Shown here: positions 57,368 to 64,000 of the stretch, one piece after another
Layout: each line of letters begins with the position of its first letter
How positions within the stretch are numbered: the first letter of the stretch is position 1
From: Argopecten irradians
Taxonomy: Eukaryota > Mollusca > Bivalvia > Pectinida > Pectinidae
DNA: 64,000 nt
Assembly (NCBI RefSeq): GCF_041381155.1
Contig: NC_091146.1
Location: forward strand, 33,604,328-33,668,327
Reading direction: 5' to 3'
Translations under genes and position numbers: made by a program
Notes under the pieces: generated by a model
Seen by the model: the letters and a program-made list of their open reading frames with translations, nothing else
What the model was told of the DNA's origin: nothing
The model's database searches: none

Positions 57368-60300
57368 CTAATAATACAAAAAGACAAAACAGCTGATAAA
57401 AGTTAGTGTGTTACTGAAATTGTCATAATATGAAATCATAGTAATGAGTCGAGAAACATTTTTATTACTGTAAAAATAGTTTATATCTTTAAATCTTCAG
57501 TCTGTACATTTACTATCATATTGTAAATACAAATGTGTATAGTTGAGAAGACTCACCTATTTGGGGTAAAAGGTCGGAATGGATATCTGTGAAATTAAAA
57601 AAAAAATTTACTTAAGTATAATTCAGTTATATAACAAATATCAGAAACCTTAAATAAACATACCTGTCTAAATACAAACTTATTTTTTTCATACATGTAA
57701 TATTGTACTGAAATACCAGAGGGATCTTGGTGCCCACCAAAGAATGATCTATGTCTGACAAACAAAAGAGGGATCTTTTTCCTGCTTTTCAAACTTTTCA
57801 TACAGCTGTATATATTACTACATATGAAATTTGAGAAAGATCCTTTGAGTACTTTCTGAGTAACAAACTTCAATTATCAAAATCCAAGATGGCTACCTGT
57901 CGGCCATCTTTTTGACTGATCAGTCCGAAAATGCAATATGCACAAATAAGGTCCTAGGGGAACTTACATATAAAATTTGAGACAGATCACTTCAGTACTT
58001 TTCTGAGCAATAGTGGTATCGAGCTACAACTATCAAAATCCAAAATTGGTGGCCTATCGGCCATCTTGTTCATCAATCAGTCCAACAATATGCACAACTA
58101 GACCCCTAGGGGAACCTGCAAATGCAATTTGAGACAGATCCCTTCAGTACTTTCTGAGAAATAGTGGTAACAAACTTCATTGTCAAAATCCAAGATAGCT
58201 TCCTGTCGGCCATCTTGTTCACCGATCGGTTCCAAAATGCAATATCCATAACCAGGGACCTAGGGTACCATGCACATAAAATGTGAGACAGATCCCTTCA
58301 ATACTTTTTGAGAAATAGTGGTAACACAATCTTCAATTGTCAAAATCCAAGATGGCGTCCTGTCGGCCATCTTGTTGACCGATTGGTCCCAAAATGTAAT
58401 ATGCACAACAAGACACTAGAGAAACTTACATGTAAAATTTAAGAGAGATCCCTCTAGTACTTTCTGAGAAATAGCGGTAACAAACTTCATTGTCAAAATC
58501 CAAGATGGCTTCCTGTCGGCCATCTTGTAAACTGATCGGTAACAAAATGCAATATGCATAACCAGGGACCTAGGGGAACCTGCACATGAAATTTGAGACA
58601 GATCCCTTCAGTACATTCTGAGAAATAGCGGTAACAAACTTCAATTGTCAAAATCCAAGATGGCGACCTGTCGGCCATCTTGTTAATCGATTGGTCCCAA
58701 AATGCAATACGCACAACAAGACTCCTAGGGGAATCTACATGTAAAAATTTGAGTGAGATCCCTTCAGTACTTTCTGAGAAATAGCGGTAACAAACTTCAT
58801 TGTCAAAATCCAAGATGGCTTCCAGTCGGGCCATCTTGTAAAGTGATCGGTACCAAAAATGCAATATGCACAACTAGGGCCCTAATGAAATACCCTTTCA
58901 GTACTTTCTGAGAAATAGCAGTAACAAAATTGTTAACGGACGGACGGAAGGACGGACGGACCACGGACCACGGACCACGGACCACGGATTACTGCCAATA
59001 TTTCTTTATTGCAATATCTTGCTACATAACTAGTTACATATTTATTAAACTGGATCCTGCAATATGATAGTCATGTACTGGCAAAATGATAGCCACATTA
59101 AATTAGCTACTAGTTAATAACTAGCATGCTCAATATTGCTTTATTTTATCCTACTTTTCACCTGTGAAACTTACTTTGGGAGTGACTTGAGCTGGCTGCT
59201 GAACGAGCTCCCCGACAGGAGGACCACCTAGAAAACAAGAAATGTATGATAATTACATTGTATTATGATTACTGGTATTGTTATGAGGATGGTGAATCAA
59301 TGCATCATTCCATAGTTTAGATTCTTCAAGGGCAATATAACACCATAGCGACCACATCGAAGGTCCTTAATTTTCACATTAGATATGTTTTTATTTGACA
59401 AATGTCAAAGGGGTTATCTGATGAGCATGCTGATTACAAGAAGAATGATGGCCATAGTACCTGGTTATGCTAAATCACATCAAGTCAATATGATATACCG
59501 TTACTGTATATCAAACTTAACATGAAAATGAAACGGATCATTTTCTAAGAAGCAGCGATAACAAGTTTCAAGTACGGGTATTAAATTCCCAGATGGCTGA
59601 CTGTCGATCATCTTGTTGCCTATCAATGCCTCACTACAATATGTCTTGTAATTAGGGATCAAAGGAAGCTAAGTGTACATATAAAATTTGAAGCTGGTCC
59701 CTAAGTACTTTCTGAGAAAAAGGGGTGACACGAATTGATTACAGACGGACGGAGCCACTAGCACAGACCACAGACCAAAAGCAATTTAAATAGTAAACCA
59801 TCCAATGATAAACAATTCAATGCTACATAATTTTCATACAAACCTGGTGGTAAAACTGTTTGTTCCCCAATGGAAAGATTTTCAGCATGTCCTACTTTCA
59901 TAGTCTTAATGTTAATTTCATCTTTATATTCCCTGAGATCATTGTAGTTGATGGTGACTGAAACATGTAATAAATCATAATTAGATTGATATACACTGGG
60001 ATATCAAATGTTGCTGTTATACTGATTTCAATAGATAACAAACTGAGTCTATGCTGTTAAGACTTTACGTATTTAGATTATTTTGATTGTGGTCAAATTA
60101 TGTAACATGTCATAAAACATGCTGGATCCCATGACTAATTGTTGATATATTAATTGATTCAATAAAGAATTTTAAAGGATATGCAAATATTTATTTCGTT
60201 CATGACTCAGAATTTTTTTTTTTTTTTTTGTAATTTCTATTTAGATATGATTAAATATGAACAAGAAACCAGAGGAATATTGGCGCTCACAAAATAATGA

Positions 60301-61301
60301 TCTATGGCTGACAATGCACAGGAAGAAACTGGATTAGGGTGACTGCAGTTACCCAGATCCAACATGGCGATGGGGTAAATATACAAGGAAAGCATACTGT
60401 GATAGGACTTACACTTAAAATTTTGCTAATATAGTGTTACAAGACACAATCTACGGTGGTTATTCTATAGAAACTTAAAATACCTGTATATTCTGTGAAC
60501 AGGCAGTACGATTTCCTGATTTTTGCATCAACGCCATGTTAATTGTGGGTAATTGTAGTTACCCTAATCCCGTTCCCCAATGTGACAATTGAAAGAGGGA
60601 TCTCCTCTCTGCTTTTCAAACCTCAACTATCAATATCAAAGATGGCGGCCTGTCGGTCATCTTATGATCAATAGGTCCCAAAATGCATTATGCAAAGCTA
60701 GGTTCTGAGAAATATCGGTAACAATTGACCTTCAACTATAGAAATCCAAGAAGTTAGCCTTCCCAAAATGGAATATGCATAATAACGGCACTTAGGACAC
60801 CTACATATGAAATTCTTTTTCAGACATATTCTTTCAGCGTGGCAGCCATCTTGTCGACCGATTAGTCCCAAAATGCAATATGCATAACTAAGGCCCTTGG
60901 GAAACCTACAGTTTCGAGAATGATCCTTCAGTATTTTATGGGAATGAGAACAAGAGTTATTAACGAACGGACCGACGGACAGACAAGAATTGTTAATGGA
61001 CGGACTGACCACAGACGAAAGGCAATTTGATCTGATGATGGTGTGCTAAAACCCAAATTGACATCAATCCACAACGAATTTGAGAATTTAATATTAATAT
61101 AATCTACGCAGAAAAATGATTCCGTACACTGATTGACAGTTGTGGGATTGGCCACTGCTCCAGAAGAGATCTCCGGGATGGCTATAGCTCCTGTGTTCTC
61201 GCTTGGAGTACAACTTTCAGTCTGACCAGGGACGGCAGAAGAGATCAAAGACTCCATCAGCTGAGTGACCCTCTCAGCTCCAACTGGGTTGATGTTACTA
61301 T
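55955..61301 (-). CDS. Copy C: STAND NTPase - ankyrin gene on the minus strand, 5' end outside the window
   Basis: Exons placed, from the 5' side: 61301-61128, 59957-59844, 59227-59162, 57586-57557 and 57367-55955. Introns are collinear with copy A, including repeat arrays and a tRNA-like element further upstream (62997-63077). The DED and KRLR exons would lie beyond 64,000. This copy keeps all four linker exons open and the Walker A motif intact, so its 5' half is the best preserved of the three. The NTPase exon then shows several homopolymer-length shifts and stops after one ankyrin unit, where it meets copy B tail to tail. Copy C therefore has no natural C-terminus. Confidence 0.68.
57557..57586 (-). 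CDS. Copy C 30-nt micro-exon
   Basis: Reads DIHSDLLPQIG in phase 1 between tttcacag and gtgagt on the minus strand. It is conserved with A and B. Confidence 0.62.
   Translation of the reverse strand: MSIPTFYPK
57830..58990 (-). repeat. Tandem 'agaaagtactgaaggg' array in copy C
   Basis: Mirror of 9080-9950, with more units (about 8). Ends (its 5' side) with a GTCCGTCC run and a triple CCGTGGTCCGTGGT. The ORFs at 58493-58985 are repeat translations. Confidence 0.72.
59162..59227 (-). CDS. Copy C linker exon (66 nt)
   Basis: After ttttctag, in phase 1 it reads GGPPVGELVQQPAQVTPK then VSFTG, and ends at gtgaaa. Length and phase equal those of copy B. The Gly/Pro/Gln-rich sequence suggests a disordered linker. 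Confidence 0.6.
59520..59790 (-). repeat. Single unit of the same repeat in copy C intron
   Basis: GACAGTCAGCCATCTGGGAA and AGAAAGTACTTAGGGACCAG on the minus strand. Aligns with 7980-8200 in copy A. Confidence 0.5.
59844..59957 (-). CDS. Copy C linker exon (114 nt)
   Basis: After atgtttcag, in phase 1 it reads VTINYNDLREYKDEINIKTM, then KVGHAENLSIGEQTVLPPG, and ends at gtttgt. It is open throughout and phase 1-1. I recognise no domain. The homologous exon in A is frame-shifted, and B appears to lack it. Confidence 0.58.
60600..61020 (-). repeat. Repeat units before the copy C linker exon
   Basis: Mirror of about 6640-6965. Contains GTCCGTCGGTCCGTTCG and AAGATGGCTGCCACG motifs. Confidence 0.5.
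61128..61301 (-). CDS. Copy C linker exon (about 174 nt)
   Basis: After atattacag, in phase 1 it reads DSNINPVGAERVTQLMESLI, then SSAVPGQTESCTPSENTGAI, then AIPEISSGAVANPTTVNQ: a Ser/Thr/Pro-rich, probably disordered linker. The 3' end is uncertain. A donor after ...AATCAGT at 61128 keeps phase 1, and a second GT lies two bases earlier. The acceptor and first codons are tandemly duplicated just upstream (61301-61370), giving two possible acceptors about 45 bp apart. Confidence 0.55.
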
Positions 61302-61462
61302 CTGTAATATTATGGATAATTGTTAACTGGGTTGATGTTACTATCTGTAATATTATGGATAATTGTTACAATCTGTAATATTTTGGAAATAATGGCAGAA
61401 TCTTGTTCTACATTAGAATTTTCATAGTAATCATTTTACAATCATTGACATTGAATTGAAAC

Positions 61463-62673
61463 ATACAAAACAGGTCCATGGGCCTTAAAGTTGACCTGAG
61501 TACAGATATAGAATGAAACAAAGACATATAAACACCATTTACTGGCCCTTGATGTCGGTCAGTGATTTTACAAATTTGACTTTTTAATCTATGAAGAGTA
61601 TTTGCTTACATCAAACCTGTGAACTCTATAAATTGTTGAAAATTTTAGTCATTTTGACCCTGTTTTGTCCCGCCCCTCTGGTCCCCCAGGGTGTCAGCGA
61701 GGACTGATATGGATATTAAACTTCTATATCTCAGGCTAATAATTAACTCTAATCAAGTTTGACTCATTTCCTATGAAAATTGAGCAAAAAATGTTCATAA
61801 ATGTGTTCTTCCTATATAAACTAAAGAAAACTTGACACCTTCCCAGGGGGGTGAGACCCAAGTGTTATAATTCACAATTTTATAAAACACCGTAAGACCT
61901 CCATCTACAAAGAGTATTTGATTCTACCAATTCCAGAATTTTACAGATTTTGGAATTTTAGCCTATTTGACCCCCTTTTGGCCCGCCCACTAAGCTCCCA
62001 GGGAGTCAGCCAGGATCAATAGGCATATGATGTTTAAAGTGCTATCCTAGGCTGATAATTCTAACCAAGTTTCCAGAATTTTGAGCAAAAAATGCAGAAG
62101 GAGATTTTGAAGTTTTAGCCTATTTGATTTGACCCCGAGGCCCCTGGGGTCAATCATGGAAAGTTTTGATAATACGTTCAATGGTCATTCTCATGCTGAT
62201 AAAATCTGACAAAATTTGACTCATTTCCTATTACAAATGACCGAATAATGCTCAAAAATATGTTTTCCCCTATATAAACTATAGTAAACTTAACCCCCTC
62301 CCCAGGGGAAACCTGAGATCCCAGGGTCATATAATTCACAATTTTTTGTAGAGGGCCTTAAGACCTTCCAATCTATGAAGAGTATTTGAATCTATAACCA
62401 CATCTGTGAGTAAAGAGAAGATTTTTTGAAATTTTAGTCAATTTTTACCCCTTTTGGCCCCTCCCACACCCCCCTGGGGGTAGGGACTATGTAATTCACA
62501 TTTTGATTGGTCTTATGCCTTAAAAGGTTTGTAAAAAATTTCATTGAAATTGCTTCAATGGTTTTGGAGAAGAAGTGGAAAATTTAATAAAGGTTATCGT
62601 CGCATGATGGACAGACAACGACGGACAAAAGGCGATTAATAGGTCACCATGAGAAATCCTCTCAGGTGACCTA
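61463..62673 (-). repeat. 'aggtcacctgag' family element, about 1.2 kb, apparently full length
   Basis: On the minus strand it starts TTAGGTCACCTGAGAGGATT, folding with TCTCATGGTGACCTA. It has GTCCGTCGTTGTCTGTCC and 3-4 units of about 300 bp (ATGACCCTGGGATCTC, TCAAATACTCTTCATAGAT), and ends AAGGCCCATGGACCTG. At the matching place in copy A (just before 6121) it is absent, so it inserted after the A/C duplication. Confidence 0.6.
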
Positions 62674-62996
62674 ATTAACAAATGATAATAATTTTAAAGC
62701 GTTCACATCATCCACTCCCGGGTCATGAACGTGATAACCCTTAGTTCAAATGAGTTGTTTGTATATGAAAACAGGAGAAAGGAAAAATTCACAAACTCAA
62801 GGTCCTCCGAATACCTAAGCCGAGTGTCTGACTGAGATACCTGGGTCACCAATGATTGACCCAGTCCAATACAGCAACACTCCTCCATCCTCTCAAAGTC
62901 TTTCAGAACGACATACCAGACCCTTCGAAGAAACACCACCACCGAGGTTTTTTTTGTTGGGCACCGATTTTGTAACTGTATATGAGAAAATGTAAC

Positions 62997-63077
62997 CCGG
63001 CCAGACCCGGTGAGATTCGAACACGTGACCCTCCAAATACTAGCAGAGCCAACCGGACTGCAGCTAAGCCTGGTCAC
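62997..63077 (-). repeat. tRNA-like sequence in copy C
   Basis: The minus strand reads GTGACCAGGCTTAGCTGCAG, CTCTGCTAGTATTTGGAGG and GTGTTCGAATCTCACCGGG. Partner of 5797-5873. Box B is good, overall folding poor. Confidence 0.45.
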
Positions 63078-63484
63078 GCGATGATCCAACCAGTCCGATC
63101 CCGCTACATATATACAGCTTATATTGATACAGCCTATATTCTATTATATTTTGTGAGTGATGTTTATAAAAAAATCAACGTTAGGTAGGAAGATTAGAGT
63201 GATTTACTTATTTACAGAAATATCATTATGTTTAAACCCCTAACATCAATCTCTCCCTTGTGTACATCTATGAAACGAGATCTTAACTGTTTAACATATA
63301 GCTCTAAGTCATGGGCCAGTGTCAACTTTACAGCTACTCGTGTATGTCTGAAGAGGCTTAATGTCCCCACTCTGGTTTTTATATAATTTTAATGTGTACT
63401 CAGATGTAGGCCCATGCCAATAAACCCTTAAATGGCATGTACATGTAGGCACACAATTAACCATTAATAACACCTGAGAGAGAA

Positions 63485-64000
63485 ATGTTTACGTTTCTGT
63501 ACCTGAACCAGCTATGTTGACTTTCCTGTATATATACCTATTACAAACATAACACACCTTAACCAGAGGAATGTTGACTTACCTGTACATAACTATCACA
63601 AACATAACACACCTGAACCAGAGGAATGTTGACTTTCCTGTATATAACTATTACAAACATAACACACCTGAACCAGAGAAATGTTGACTTTCCTGTATAT
63701 AACTATTACAAACATAACACACCTGAACCAGAGAAATGTTGACTTTCCTGTATATATACTATTACAAACATAACACACCTGAACCAGAGGGATGTTGACT
63801 TTCCTGTATATAACTATTACAAACATAACACACCTGAACCAGAGGAAATGTTGACTTTCCTGTATATAACTATTACAAACATAACACACCTGAACCAGAG
63901 AAATGTTGACTTTCCTGTATATAACTATTACAAACATAACACACCTGAATCAGAGGAATGTTTGGACTTTCCTGTATATAACTAGATTTGCTACAAACAT
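63485..64000. repeat. Tandem array, 55-bp unit, about 9 copies, running off the window
   Basis: The unit GTTGACTTTCCTGTATATAA, CTATTACAAACATAACACAC, CTGAACCAGAGAAAT repeats to the edge. The 113-codon minus-strand ORF is the array read in frame. Copy A has only a trace of the neighbouring sequence at about 5460, so this array is specific to copy C. Confidence 0.85.

Noticed and set aside
58493-58985. Minus-strand ORFs of 126 and 60 codons
   Set aside because: They translate the tandem repeat array of the copy C intron.
63596-63937. 113-codon minus-strand ORF
   Set aside because: It is the 55-bp tandem array read in frame, with a repeating peptide.

Overview
The window is animal nuclear DNA, AT-rich, with GT-AG introns, and is most likely from a bivalve mollusc. 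Three things point there: tRNA-headed SINEs with the bivalve-type tail (54.15-54.37 kb, with relatives at 18.5, 23.5, 51.55 and 53.0 kb), several dispersed repeat families I associate with bivalve genomes (the 'tgaccttgacc...aaggtcacagggg' and 'agaaagtactgaaggg' types), and an innate-immunity-like gene family with a death-fold domain, a STAND NTPase and ankyrin repeats. The species cannot be named from sequence alone.

Three paralogues of that gene are present. Copy A (+, 1.44-13.52 kb) reads from a death effector (DED-like) exon through small linker exons to one large exon holding the NTPase, a block of about 180-bp ankyrin units and the only complete C-terminus. Copy B (+, 47.32-55.96 kb) has the same start but fewer linker exons, and its NTPase exon stops part way. 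Copy C (-, 61.30-55.96 kb, its 5' end beyond the window) faces B tail to tail. The B/C junction at about 55,956 lies inside both coding regions and has 2 bp of shared sequence. A and C are alignable through introns as well as exons (A about 5.4-11.9 kb with C about 63.4-56.0 kb), and A and B share the region upstream of the DED exon, so the duplications are recent. All three copies carry small indels, many at homopolymers. They may be decayed genes or poorly polished sequence.

The family is expected to encode cytoplasmic sensors or scaffolds: a DED for homotypic signalling, a P-loop NTPase switch (Walker A GNTGDGKT intact in C, Walker B CIIDDIFG in all three), and ankyrin repeats for recognition. 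The linker exons between DED and NTPase are all phase 1-1, so any can be dropped without losing frame, and copy B lacks two of them.

The 32 kb between A and B (13.6-45.8 kb) is mostly repeats: a 58-bp satellite of about 40 units beside a long hairpin (28.51-30.99 kb), 56-bp and 75-bp tandem arrays, two pairs of kilobase-scale direct duplications (22.0/25.9 kb and 36.0/38.4 kb), hairpin MITEs, a LINE reverse-transcriptase fragment (39.97-40.46 kb, -), and a 793-bp element with perfect 18-bp terminal inverted repeats (42.81-43.60 kb). One possible host first exon (43.795 kb) is the only other coding hint. A 2.9-kb, 15-bp minisatellite fills an intron of copy B. A 55-bp tandem array runs off the right edge.
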